From assembly GCF_022605165.1 (NCBI RefSeq), contig NC_063080.1, positions 186,001-250,000 on the forward strand: a DNA stretch of 64,000 nt, in the 5' to 3' direction. Under the pieces are notes generated by a model. It had not been told where the DNA came from and did no database searches. It worked only from the letters and a program-made list of their open reading frames with translations. The position numbers and the translations under genes are program-made. The number at the start of each line of letters is the position of its first letter. The first letter of the stretch is position 1. This DNA comes from Purpureocillium takamizusanense. Its lineage: Eukaryota; Ascomycota; Sordariomycetes; Hypocreales; Ophiocordycipitaceae. Below, one piece after another: positions 1 to 10,800 of this stretch.

Positions 1-238
1 GTCCCCGTTTGGAGGGTTCGAGGGGCAACGCGAGCTGGAGGCTAACGGAGGGGTTGGCTGGCCACCTGGAATGGAGGGGCAGGTCGAGGCCAAGCTCCGA
101 AATGTGGACGTGGCAACGCCTTCCGGAAGCTTAGAAATTGCGTCTTCTGGCCTTTGCCTGACGCCCCTGGGTCGATTGCGACACGCGAGTCCTGCGTGTC
201 TCCAAGCCACCGGCCGCATGCCACCTGTAGACGAGGCG

Positions 239-245
239 TATAAAG
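239..245 (+). promoter_or_regulatory. TATA box of the peroxiredoxin gene
   Basis: TATAAAG lies about 135 nt upstream of the peroxiredoxin ATG at 380, the usual distance for a fungal TATA element with a short leader. The rest of 1-379 shows no convincing coding region and is best read as this gene's promoter and leader. The assignment rests on position and match only. Confidence 0.45.
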
Positions 246-379
246 TGATCCAGGCCGCCCCTTTCTGCGAGGGCTAGCCCTCATCCTCCTCCGTAAACTC
301 CCATTCTTGCGGACAGACTCCCTATCAGCTGGTCAAGTCAACATCTTCACTTTACTTGCAACTAACCACCATCATCACA

Positions 380-1106
380 ATGGCCACGAAAGAACCCATC
401 CGTCTCGGCAGCAAGGCCCAGGGTTTCGTCGCTGATTCCAGCAAGGGCGAAATCGACTTTGAGAAGTTCGCTGCTGATAGCTGGGTCGTTCTCTTCTCTC
501 ACCCTCAGGACTTCACCCCTGTCTGCACCACTGAGCTAGGTGCTTTCGCCAAGCTCGAGCCCGAGTTCACCAAGCGCGGCGTCAAGTTGCTTGGCCTGTC
601 GGCCGATTCGACCAAGAGTCACGAGGGCTGGATCAAGGACATCGCCGAGGTGACTGGTGGGCAGGTTAACTTTCCCATTATTGCCGACTACGACCGTAAA
701 GTCGCCAATCTTTATGACATGTAAGTTCTGCAAAAGCGGAAAGGGGCAGCCTGGGAAAACTGACCGCATGAAATGCAGGATCGACTACCAAGACCCCACC
801 AATATCGACCACGACGAACTCCCTCTCACCATCCGCTCCGTCTTCTTCATCGACCCCAAATTCAAGATCCGCACCATCATTTCTTACCCTGCCTCGACTG
901 GCCGCAACGCTTCCGAGGTCCTGCGAGTTATCGACTCGTTGCAGGCCAGTGACAAGTACAAGATCGCCACTCCTGTTGACTGGCTCCCTGGTCAGGATGT
1001 TATTGTTGCGAACAGCGTCAAGGACCCTCAGGCCAAGGAGTTGTTCCCCGACTTCCGCACCATTAAGCATTACCTGCGCTACACTACTCTTCCCCAGGAG
1101 GCTTGA
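380..1106 (+). CDS. 1-Cys peroxiredoxin (Prx6/Prx1 type)
   Basis: Thiol peroxidase that reduces hydrogen peroxide and organic hydroperoxides through one peroxidatic cysteine. Exons are 380-720 and 779-1106. The 58-nt intron has a GTAAGT donor and a TGCAG acceptor and splits one Met codon. The product is 222 residues. The active-site motif HPQDFTPVCTTELG puts the peroxidatic cysteine at residue 49. The C-terminal arm (VDWLPGQDVIV, then PDFRTIKHYLRYT) is the Prx6-type extension absent from 2-Cys enzymes. I chose ATG 380 because it has a good fungal start context (ATCACAATGGCC); an upstream in-frame ATG at 356 would add eight residues. I see no mitochondrial presequence as in yeast Prx1, so a cytosolic location is likely, though this is inference. 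The family assignment is very secure. Confidence 0.95.
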
Positions 1107-1833
1107 TCGAAAAGATGGCGATATCTGGGAAAAGACCCGCGGACAGGAAGAGGAGGAAAAGCATGGCGAGCAGCCGGAGCATCGCGAACTGCGGCGTCTC
1201 AATATTCCCAGTAGTGCGGAAGCAAGTGTGATCGGGGTCGACATGTACTGGTCTCGGTCGCAGCAATGAATGATAATACCAAACCAGCCACAAAAATGCA
1301 GCTTGTTCTTGTGCCCGCGAGTAATTACTGCTGGTCTTGTTTGAAGAAGGTGAGGATGTAGGGGCATAGACTGTCCCTGCAAGCCCGACTATACCCTTCG
1401 CCGCATGCATGCACCATCTTGTTTGGACGAGCGAGTGGCCTTGCTCGTGAAATAATGCTTGAGGCCGCCGTCATCAATCTCCAACACGCATGGACGTGAT
1501 GCGGTGTGAAAGTGGAGAGAACTCCCTGTAGGCAGGTTCCGAAGAACTGGGTACCTCCTGACCCTTGCAAGTCGGCCAGGCATGGTACGACAGTATCCAG
1601 CAATGCAGCGCAGGTGACAGAGAGCGTCTTTTTCGTTTCGTTTCGAACGGTCCGAATCTTGTAGTGCTCACTTTGCTCGCTGGGAAGAATTCTGACTGCA
1701 GGGCCCAGTCGTGATAGCCACGTCGGGATCTGCAACGCCGAGGCTGAAACTGTGGGAGACGACTGAACAGGGGGCCCTGGGCGTTCTCGAAGTCTGAATG
1801 GAAGATGCCAACAAGCATCTTTGGCTTGTCGGT

Positions 1834-2497
1834 CTAATCCAGCTCCACGGCCGCCCAATCAATGAATGCGCCAGCGGCCAGCGCCATGTATGTAGCGCTG
1901 TCCGAGGGCGTGCCCAAAGCAGGGATGGGAGCTGTAGAATAGCGCTCTGCTGTGCGTTGCTCGAGAGTCGTCGTTTGTGGATACAAAGCCGGGTTGCTCG
2001 TCCCTGGTACCATGTGTCCTCGAAACAGGCTGAGGAACCAGGCTGCAGAAACAGTAAAGACGGTACACAGCCTTGAGATCTGCAGCTGGCGACCTCATTG
2101 CGTAGGATTGTCCGAGGGGGTTGAGTGAGAGGGAGGCTGGACGTTGGCCAGGATGAAGCGGCGGATGGTGAGCTGAGCCTATACATTGTAAAGGGGCTGA
2201 GGCTGGTGCCACCCGACGTCCAGGTCTGGGATTTCACCAGTGCCTGGCATACAGTGCCAGCGGCGCTTGCAGTCAGCCGAGGTGCTGGGCTGCTCCTGCC
2301 CTGGATGTCCTTCTGCATATGTGCATCAGACGGCTGGGGTTGAGGAAGGTGCATCCCCGACCCGTCTCTTTCCAGGGCAGGCTTGCGTTGACCTGGCGAA
2401 TATGGTAGTAATAGCCCCTGTGAAAGTACTCGCTAGCCTCTGCGAAAGGCAGGTGCGACGGCCTGCTACCTTACCTGGTGAGGTGGTTGGTACATCC
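1834..2497 (-). CDS. possible small multi-exon gene, unresolved
   Basis: Tentative. On the minus strand a protein-like reading frame runs from a TTTCTGCAG acceptor (exon starting near 2042) to a stop at 1834-1836. It ends in a hydrophobic stretch (ATYMALAAGAFIDWAAVELD). Upstream, an ATG at 2497 begins a seven-codon exon ending at a GTAAGG donor at 2474. A second protein-like stretch (YYYHIRQVNASLPWKETG) lies near 2390-2430. The geometry fits a gene divergent from the Kelch gene and convergent with the peroxiredoxin gene. I could not join the pieces into one consistent frame, and I recognise no family. The rest of 1107-1833 holds no gene I can support. Confidence 0.22.
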
Positions 2498-2519
2498 CAT
2501 CTCAATTAACTGAGTACCA

Positions 2520-4079
2520 CCCTGTGCTGCGAGTGCGTCTCCTGCTTGTGGGCGTGCGGTCTTCTTTCGCTTCTTCTCCATCCTCCCTCCTTACGTCTCG
2601 TGAGACTGCATTCATCAGACGACATCGTGCGTCCACAAGGGCCATCACATTCGCCCCTCATACCTTCCGGCCGAGCACAGCCAGCAGCGATAGTAATCCT
2701 CCGGCGTCATCGTCACTCGATCCCCGACTCGCCAGGTGTCTGTGCGCGCGCCGTGCGCCAGCGCCGGCTCCACTTGACGTTAGCACCAGCACCCCAGCGC
2801 CCACGCGCGCCGGAACACGCTCCCTCAATTCTCTCCTGACCACCTACGCCTGTCTGTCGTCCACCTTGGACTTCCTCTCTCAGCCTCTCGCATCCACCGC
2901 CCACCGCGAGTCGCATCGCGACCCAACCGAGCCACCGTCCGAGCGACGCACCGGTTGCCAGCCGCGCACTCATCCTCCGCACACGCCGACGAGTACGCGT
3001 GTTCCTTCCCCTCCCCTCCCGTCGGTGCGCAACGACCCTCACCCGTGTTTCTTGCTCCCCCCCGCCGTGGTGCCTGGAGCCGCGACCCCACGTCCGCAGA
3101 CCCCCCGATTCGGACACTTTGCCCTATCTTGAGCTTCTGCCTCGACGAGCCCCCGAAGATCCAAGTCCTGTCGAGACGGCAAGGTGTGCGACGCCGAACC
3201 GACCCGTAGCTCGCTATCGAGCCAAGCTCAGCACGGACGCCTTTGCCGTGCCACCTCCTCGAGTCTCTCGACACACCCGACTGCCCTCGTCGCTCCGCAC
3301 GCGCCTCCAACGCCAGACTCTTAGGCCTCTTGTGGATTGTCACACCAGGGCAAGCTGAGCACCGCCTATCCTGCGCATCGTTCTCCGAACGCCTCACCTT
3401 GCTGCCTGCCTGACTGCGGGACTACCATCGCAATCCTTCTGCATGCGCACTAATCCGCGGTGAACGTGCGGGCTCCGTCAGACTATTGCCTCAGCGGACC
3501 GACCTCAGGTAAGTGACACCCGTACCCAGCCTTGGCCCTCCCCTGCATTATTCGCTTGCCTTCCCACTTCCTGCTTCTTTACCCATACCAAGTAACTCCA
3601 TGTCATGTCATGCTGTCCTTGACCGGCTCCCCTTGCCCATCCCTGGTCTGTCCCTGCTCACCCATGCCCTGTACCCGCTGTCGCCATCCACGGACCCTGC
3701 TCTCCTCATCCACACCTTGGCATCCTGCCCTTGTCTTGCCTCTCCCCGGACCCAACGCCAGGCACCTGTCCAAGCTACTGTGGTTCGATACGGCAGTCTT
3801 CTCCAAGACGATCCTTCGGAGCTGGAAGGTCAAGTTGACCAACCTCCTTGACTCTATTCAACTTGATTCCGTTCGTGAACATTTTGCAAGGAACGCGGCA
3901 AGGCGCGACCTGCGATGGCAGCGACAGGCATGACGACGAGGACGAATCCAAGATTCATCTCAGGTCAAAGCTTTACATGCCCTTCGAACATTGATTTTCA
4001 CGCTGAATTCTCAGCTTAACCTGCTCTCGCGATCCGTCTCGTGACCCAACGCGCCTCGGAAGCGGCGTTGATCAACGTC
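2520..4079 (+). promoter_or_regulatory. promoter and long pyrimidine-rich leader of the Kelch gene
   Basis: This 1.5-kb stretch is strongly C/T-rich on the plus strand, with many short CTC/TCC runs, as in promoters and long 5' leaders of filamentous fungi. A good donor (CAG|GTAAGTG) lies at 3509 and a plausible acceptor (GAATTCTCAG) ends at 4014, so a leader intron of about 0.5 kb is possible. The open frames here are GC-driven and resemble no protein. Confidence 0.4.
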
Positions 4080-7000
4080 ATGGCACAACCCGCGGGACTG
4101 ACCAACCTACAGGACTCGCCTCGACGACGCAACTCCCCTCTGTCGGAACCCGAGGCGAATGCCTCTCGATCAACGACCGAAGGCTATAGTCCCGACAGTT
4201 TTTCTGGCGTATATCGAGGCGTTCAACAGGCTCCCAGGCTTCCCAGAAAGAGCTCCGCGCTTGGTTTTAACGAATCCGCGATCATCGCCAGCGGGAGCAA
4301 ACGCACTTCTACCTATCAGCCTTCACAGGCAACGAAATCATCGCCCAAACCTGAAGCTCAGCATGCAAAGCAGCTGAGCCTGAAGCATAGCCTCGCCAAA
4401 CCTCTGCCGCAGACACCTACGCAGCACGGCCCCGCCACACCGATCGCTTCACAATCGGCGGGCCAAGATACGCGACTCCGCCCGCCTGAGCTCAAGATGG
4501 ACAGCAGAACGAGCACGATGGATTCGACAAGTTCGGCGGCCTCTGGGCAAATATATGGTGGACAAGACCAATACGCGCAAGACATGAATAGCAGTATGAG
4601 CAGCCTCGCCAGCTCTGTTAGGCAGGAGGGTGTGGAAGAAGCACGAGATGGGCTTACGCCTCGGAGCAATGGGCCGACATCCGCTGCGGCGTCGCCAGCC
4701 GTGACACAAACGAGGTCGCAAGCTACTGCCACACCCGTTGGAGGGCCGTCTCAGGGGTCCTCTGCTCACTTATCTGGATTGATGTGCAATGTGCACCGCA
4801 CGACCGGACGCGAGCCTCCACCCCTTGTCGGCGCCACCACTACGATCCTAGGAGACAAGCTGTACGTTTTCGGCGGCAGGATACTGTCCCGTAGCCGCCC
4901 GGCACCATTGACTGCAGATCTGTATGAGCTCGACCTTATTCGCCGGCACTGGATGAAGCTCGAGACGAGTGGCGACACGCCGCCCCCGCGATATTTCCAT
5001 TCCATGTGTCCCCTTGGAGACACCAAGATGGTCTGCTACGGGGGCATGTCTCCCGCGGCTAGCCAGTCTGCGTCTGCCGACCAGCAGCAGCCTGAAGTCA
5101 CCGTCATGTCTGACATTTACACCTACGACGTTTCGTCCAAGAAGTGGACGTACTTGCCAGCCCAGGATGCCCCGCAGGGCCGATATGCGCATTGCGCTTG
5201 CATCCTGCCGTCCTCGGCATCCTTTGCCTCGACCAAAGCACCGCTGTCCGCACTTCAACACAATCCGTCAACAGGAAACCCGAATGAGGGCCGCATCGGC
5301 ATCAATATTGATGGCTCGGGTGGCGCGGAGATGGTCATTGTGGGTGGTCAGGATGGCGCAAACCATTATATTGAGCAGATCAGCGTCTTCAACCTTCGCA
5401 GCCTCAAGTGGACGTCGACTCAGCCGCTGGGGAAGAGCTGTGGTGCTTATCGGAGTGTCGCGGCTCCGCTTCCCCCATCAGTGACATCTAGAATTGGAAA
5501 GCTGGCCCAAAACGCCTCACAGCGAACGGACGGTGGCATCAGTCAAGAGGCACGAGAGCCGGGCTCTTCCATGCTAATTTACTCCAACTATAACTTTCTG
5601 GATGTCAAGCTGGAGCTTCAGATCCGTGCGTCGGACGGCACCCTGACGGAACGGCCCATGTCAGGCACGTATTCGCCCCCGGGACTTCGATTTCCTAATG
5701 GCGGCGTGATTGACACCCATTTCGTGGTGAGCGGGACGTATCTCACTTCCTCAAAGCAAGAGTACGCCCTTTGGGCGTTGGACTTGAGGACTTTGACCTG
5801 GAGTCGCATAGACGCCGGCGGGAGCGTTTTCAGCCAAGGAAGCTGGAACCGAGGTGTCTTGTGGAACCGCCGCAACACATTTGTCATACTTGGGAACAGG
5901 AAACGCAGCCTTGTGGACGACTACAACCATCGGCGCATCAACTTTTCGAATGTCTGCATGGTGGAGCTGGAGGCTTTCGGGTTTTATGATAACCCGCGCA
6001 AAACTAGCCCATTGTCCGGTTTTATCTCGGCGAGCAGTCCTTACTCTGGTCCAGGCCTTAGCCTCACGCGCAAGGCAGGGTACACGGCGGGCGGCCGTTT
6101 CCATTCCCGAGCGAGCGAGGAGCTTGGCGAGAAAGCCCTCGCCATGCGAGAACTGTCCGACATGGACATCTTGTGTATCGGCGGTGAGCGCATACCGGTT
6201 AACTCGCGAATTGTCGCGAGGAGATGGGGGCCGTATTTTGTGCAGCTCCTCAGGGAAGGGACAGCGTCGCAAGATGGCAGTGATGGCTTCACGCTGCGTT
6301 CTGGCCTCTCCAGCAATCCGCTGAGGGCGTCGGCGTTGACCATTACACCCAACTCGAAGAACACGCCCGAGGGATCGTCCGTCAATAGCGGATCTATACT
6401 ATCGACGTCGGCATCCAGCACGTCTCTATCCACGGGCCCCGTTCCAGGCAGCTCCGGAACAACGGCCGGCCAGGGAGAAGATATCAACCCAGCCACCACG
6501 AACACTGCGCCGACACCTCGGTCGCTGCCCCCAAATCTTCGCCCGCGATGCGTCTATCTACCACATACATACCTGACTGTTCAGGCACTACTCCATTTTC
6601 TTTACACAAGCTCACTCCCGCCACTGTCGTCACCTCTTTGTACGCCGCAGATTCTATGCTCACTTCTCCAGATCGCGAGGCCGTATCGCGTAGACGGTCT
6701 TCTTGAAGCCGTTGTCGAACGCCTCCACGCTCTTTTGGATAGCAGGAACGCTGCAGCAGTGTTCAACGCGACGGCCATGGCCGCAGGAGGCGGCCGTGGT
6801 ATTGACGGGTCTCTCAACCCTAACTTCTTTGTTGGCAGCCTTGACCCCATTGGCTCGCCGACTTCGACCTCTGACTTCTCTCTGGGTGGCACGACTGCGA
6901 ACGAAGCGTTCTCATCTGACTTGACTGCCGCAGCTGGAGGCTTGAGCATCAACACCAGCGTCCAGCCAAGTCGCCCACACAGCGGCGAGGTTTCTGCCTC

Positions 7001-7247
7001 TACCAGCCGCAGTGGTTCAGAATGGGGTTCCGAAGTCGGAGGCAGCGAAGGGGAACGCTTCATATGGAATGGCGAGCTGAGTAGTGTGATCGGGTTGCAA
7101 AAACGGGGCTTGAGGGGCCTGATGGAAGGTCGGCGGATGAGGGAGCGTACGGGAACAGGCGGTGCGGCCACTCTAGGTGGCCCGGTATATGCAGCCGGAC
7201 AGCAAGGGGGAGGTCAACGTGTGGGACTCGGGATTGCAGGGCCATGA
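4080..7247 (+). CDS. Kelch-repeat/BTB protein, Ral2-like
   Basis: Large regulatory scaffold of 1055 residues in one exon. The first 235 residues are polar and low in complexity. Residues about 237-460 hold Kelch blades with typical LYVFGGR, YGGM and VIVGGQD strands and paired W residues (RRHWMKL, KKWTYL, LKWTST). More propeller-like strands continue to about 640. Residues about 680-725 (SDMDILCIGGERIPVNSRIV) and 822-890 (RPRCVYLPHTYLTVQALLHF) look like the two halves of a BTB fold separated by about 100 Ser/Thr-rich residues. This order resembles fission yeast Ral2, which acts upstream of Ras1 in mating and cell shape, and the segment starting HRTTGREPPPLVGAT is typical of fungal homologues. 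The start is ATG 4080; the frame is open a little further upstream but without another ATG. Kelch and BTB calls are secure, Ral2 orthology is probable. Confidence 0.82.
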   Translation: MAQPAGLTNLQDSPRRRNSPLSEPEANASRSTTEGYSPDSFSGVYRGVQQAPRLPRKSSALGFNESAIIASGSKRTSTYQPSQATKSSPKPEAQHAKQLSLKHSLAKPLPQTPTQHGPATPIASQSAGQDTRLRPPELKMDSRTSTMDSTSSAASGQIYGGQDQYAQDMNSSMSSLASSVRQEGVEEARDGLTPRSNGPTSAAASPAVTQTRSQATATPVGGPSQGSSAHLSGLMCNVHRTTGREPPPLVGATTTILGDKLYVFGGRILSRSRPAPLTADLYELDLIRRHWMKLETSGDTPPPRYFHSMCPLGDTKMVCYGGMSPAASQSASADQQQPEVTVMSDIYTYDVSSKKWTYLPAQDAPQGRYAHCACILPSSASFASTKAPLSALQHNPSTGNPNEGRIGINIDGSGGAEMVIVGGQDGANHYIEQISVFNLRSLKWTSTQPLGKSCGAYRSVAAPLPPSVTSRIGKLAQNASQRTDGGISQEAREPGSSMLIYSNYNFLDVKLELQIRASDGTLTERPMSGTYSPPGLRFPNGGVIDTHFVVSGTYLTSSKQEYALWALDLRTLTWSRIDAGGSVFSQGSWNRGVLWNRRNTFVILGNRKRSLVDDYNHRRINFSNVCMVELEAFGFYDNPRKTSPLSGFISASSPYSGPGLSLTRKAGYTAGGRFHSRASEELGEKALAMRELSDMDILCIGGERIPVNSRIVARRWGPYFVQLLREGTASQDGSDGFTLRSGLSSNPLRASALTITPNSKNTPEGSSVNSGSILSTSASSTSLSTGPVPGSSGTTAGQGEDINPATTNTAPTPRSLPPNLRPRCVYLPHTYLTVQALLHFLYTSSLPPLSSPLCTPQILCSLLQIARPYRVDGLLEAVVERLHALLDSRNAAAVFNATAMAAGGGRGIDGSLNPNFFVGSLDPIGSPTSTSDFSLGGTTANEAFSSDLTAAAGGLSINTSVQPSRPHSGEVSASTSRSGSEWGSEVGGSEGERFIWNGELSSVIGLQKRGLRGLMEGRRMRERTGTGGAATLGGPVYAAGQQGGGQRVGLGIAGP

Positions 7248-7838
7248 ATGACATAAAAGAGGCGTTGAGCCGCAATCGCGGGCATGCCAACTCGGGATCT
7301 AGCTATGCCCAGAAGGCTTTAGACAATGAAGTGATGAACGATGCGTGGCTGCCATACTTGCGGGACAGCTCCTTTTGAAGTTTGCTTGACGCACATACCT
7401 ACTGAGCCGTGCTATTCAGACACTACCTAATCTCTCGTGACTTGGTCATTATAGGTCTTGCAAGTGGCCTTGACGCGGGGGCCGTCGAAAGAGCCGGCGG
7501 CGGCTGCCAGGCTGCGCGAACAATTCGGGCCAGCCGCCTAGCTACATACTTTTCAGGCACTGCGGCAGCCGGGCTACACGGGCAATTGAAGGTATCGCGT
7601 CTCAATTGCATCGTCGGCGCCTAGCTACTATAGCGATAGAGATCAATTATCGCCGCTAACCGCTAGGCTCTATATAGCAGTAATAGAAGCTATCGCGGGC
7701 ATCGGGGGCATCGGGGGCCGCCGGAATAATCATCGCTATTGCGGCATACGGCGTTTGCTTCTGTCGACGGCACTAAGCACGTACTATAGTGGCTCAATAG
7801 AAAACATGTGGATGCCTAAATAGCTGCTCTCTATCTAC
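7248..7838. other. intergenic, convergent 3' ends
   Basis: No gene is seen. From about 7600 the sequence turns locally AT-rich with many TpA steps (CTATAGCGATAG, TATATAGCAGTA) and contains two adjacent copies of GGGCATCGGGGG near 7698-7720. It may be a small, old RIP-touched remnant between two convergent genes, but I cannot identify an element. Confidence 0.3.
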
Positions 7839-10800
7839 CTATTCAGATGGATCGGGCTGTGGCCTATTTGCCCACGAGGTAAGTAGCTCTACCGCCTCTG
7901 TGTGGCCCCTCTCAGTTGCGACGGACAGGGCTGTCTCGTGCTTATGCGTGATCCATTCGACACTAAAACCTAGTTCAAGCAGCCGCCGCAAGATGGCCGT
8001 ACGCCCAGTCGCCGCGGCAAAGAACATCGGCAGGCGGCCCAGCCAATCAAGGGTGTTGCGCTTGGCGCCGCGCTCTATGAGCCAGTCGACTACGACCCCA
8101 TGCCCGCTGCTGATGGCCTCCACTAGCGGCGTCCATCCCTGCTCGTTCTTGTGGTTGATATTCGCGTGGCCTCGTTCGACGAGCTTCCGTACGATAGCCA
8201 GCTGTCCGGTCCGCGCGGCCACAGTCAGCGCTGTGTCGCTCTCGCGCAAGATCTCATCTACTTTGACGCCGCCGCCGAGGAGAGCGTCCACCACGGCCTC
8301 GTGGCCTGCGGCGGTGGCCTGCGATAGGGGGCTGCCCATTCCTCCCCATTCAGTGGAATTGATCGCGCTCCCGTGCTTGATCAAAAGCTCGACGACGCGG
8401 GCGTGGCCGGTCCTGGCCGCCCACGACAGCGGCACGCCGCCTTGGCTGTCCCCGGTCTTGATGTTGGCCCCCTTCGAGAGTAGATACTCTACGGCGTCGA
8501 AGTGTCCGTTGCCGGCGGCAAGCGATATCGCGGTCCGATCGAAGTCGTATTTCAAGTCAATATCGATGCCCAGACCAAGCAAGTACTCCAACGCCGCTAC
8601 CTGTCCGGAGCTCGCGGCCCAGGCAAGTGGTGCTAACTTGGACTTGTCCTTGGCTTCCTTGTCGGCTCCATGGTCGATGAGGAAGACTATCGTATCGACA
8701 TTGCCGTTCTGGCAAGCCCAGTGTATCGGTTGGCGGCCAGCATCGTCTTGGGAGGAGATTTCAGCCTTTCTGTCCACCAGAAAGGCCACCGCGTCACGGT
8801 GCCCGCCGCTTGCAGCCAGGGACAGCGCCGTCCGGCCGTCCTTGTCCCTCGACTCAGTATTTGCACCTCTGCGCAGCAGGAGGGCCATCACGGACACGTG
8901 TCCAGCTTTAGCTGCATGCGACAGTGGCGTCTGGCCGAGCACATCTTCGCGCATTAGGTCGACGTGACCAGAGCGAAGGAGATACTGGACAACCTCCTGC
9001 TGGCCTGCAAAGGCCGCCCAATGAAGAGGCGACCGTAGCTCGTTGTCAGCCTGGTCGACGAAGGCTTTCACCTCCACGAGCTTCTCTAGGTATTCGATCC
9101 AGCCGAGCTCTGCGCAATGTGAGGCAGCTGTTCGACCGCTGTCGTCTCGGCCGTCGATGATCGGGCTGCACTCCAGAATCGTGTCCATGACCTCAGGCCA
9201 CTTGTTGCGTGCTGCGAGTGGGAGTGCCGCCTCTGTCTCAGCATCTTCAAAACCATCAGCTTGTGTAAATGTTAATCGTAAGAGAGCCGTGGTTCTGTCT
9301 CGTTCCCGGATTGCGTCCACGAGGTTGCCATCGCTGGCTCCCGCGGCTCGCCCTGACATCCGGTCCACGACCTCCAGATACGGATGAAGGGCCTCAAAAG
9401 TCAGTTTCCAACTGGGCTGATCTGGGCTAGGGGAGTATGTTTGATGTAGCGATCGGATTCCCGCAGCACCAAAGTCTTGTCGCTCCTTGTCTCCCTGGAT
9501 CGCGAGTGACCATCGATACAACTCTGCGGTCTCGAGCAACACCTTGATGTAGGACGATTCTGTCGGCTCGCTTTCCAATCCTGTGTTGTGAGAGAAGCGT
9601 TGACACCCCCAACGTAATAAAACCGCTGCCTTGTCCCAGTGTTTTTGTCGGCGATATGACCTCGCGGTCGTGACAAGACCGCTAAGCAACACGCTTGCCT
9701 TCGGTCTTACTTTGTCCCAATATCCTGGCAGGACGGAAAACAAGGCGTCAGAGCGACTACCAAGACCATGTTGGACGAACGGGTCTATGATGGCGTTGAT
9801 TGTCGGATTGTCTAGGCTTGCCACACCTGCCCTCTCGACAACTCCAGTATCTGCAAACGTGACGAGTTCCGTGATTGATCGAACCAGCGCAGCGAAGAGC
9901 TCTTGCGTGCATAAATCAGCAAGCGGAAGGTCTGAGCGTGCGTACTGCACTCGAGCCTTGCTCTGCTTCCCACAGCGACTATGGGAAGTGTTGACTCCTC
10001 GCTCTAAGCGAAGCGCTTTCTCAACGGCAACCCAGCCCGAGAATCTCATGTGCCCAAGGCTGTCCGTACGGGCACGAACTTCGCTATCATCGTCGCCGTG
10101 ATTGCATGCCAGTTTCATTGAAAGAATATCCGATTTCAGAAGCGGCATCCAAAGGTCCATGAGGCTGTGTGTAGCATCTGGGCAATGTGCCAGGCTCGTC
10201 TGGACGACTGGAATCATATCGGCACCAGCCCAAAGCTGCATCTCACCTATTTTGTCAAGTCCATCATCCGTATCCCGGTCAGAGAGACTGCCAGATATTA
10301 TTCGCCCATTCCATTGTCCGTCGAAGCGGCTTCTTGTCTTGCCTGAATCATCGCGATAAAGCATGCGCTCATCAGTCGCCAATGACCAAACGCATGTGCC
10401 CAAGATGGCTTCGATTTGACTCGAGTCGACACCCCAATGCCCATGCAACCTCTCGACAGTCACGAACACTGTTCCGTTCTGATGAGTTTGGTTGCACTCT
10501 CTGAGACTTCGAGGGGCCGCAACAAAGTCCATATATAGCCGCAAAGTTTGACTGTGCCGCTGGCCTCGAAATAGCGTTTCCAACACGGCGCATAGAGCGG
10601 TGCATAAAGATTTTGCTCTTTTGCGGATCGCAACAGATGTTTCGCGCCACTCTTGGGTACCGGAAGAAAGACGTTCATTGAGCCCTGTTATCCGTGCAAG
10701 GCAGGCTCGAACTTGCAACAGGTGCGCCCAGTCTGCTCGACATGAACCTGCTTCTTCGGCCATCAAGTCTTTCTCTTGTCCACTCATACATTCATGGTTG

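Noticed and set aside
7900..8967. 355-codon plus-strand frame
   Set aside because: It is the antisense shadow of the ankyrin repeats; its Ser/Arg/Ala composition follows the repeat codons and no domain is visible.
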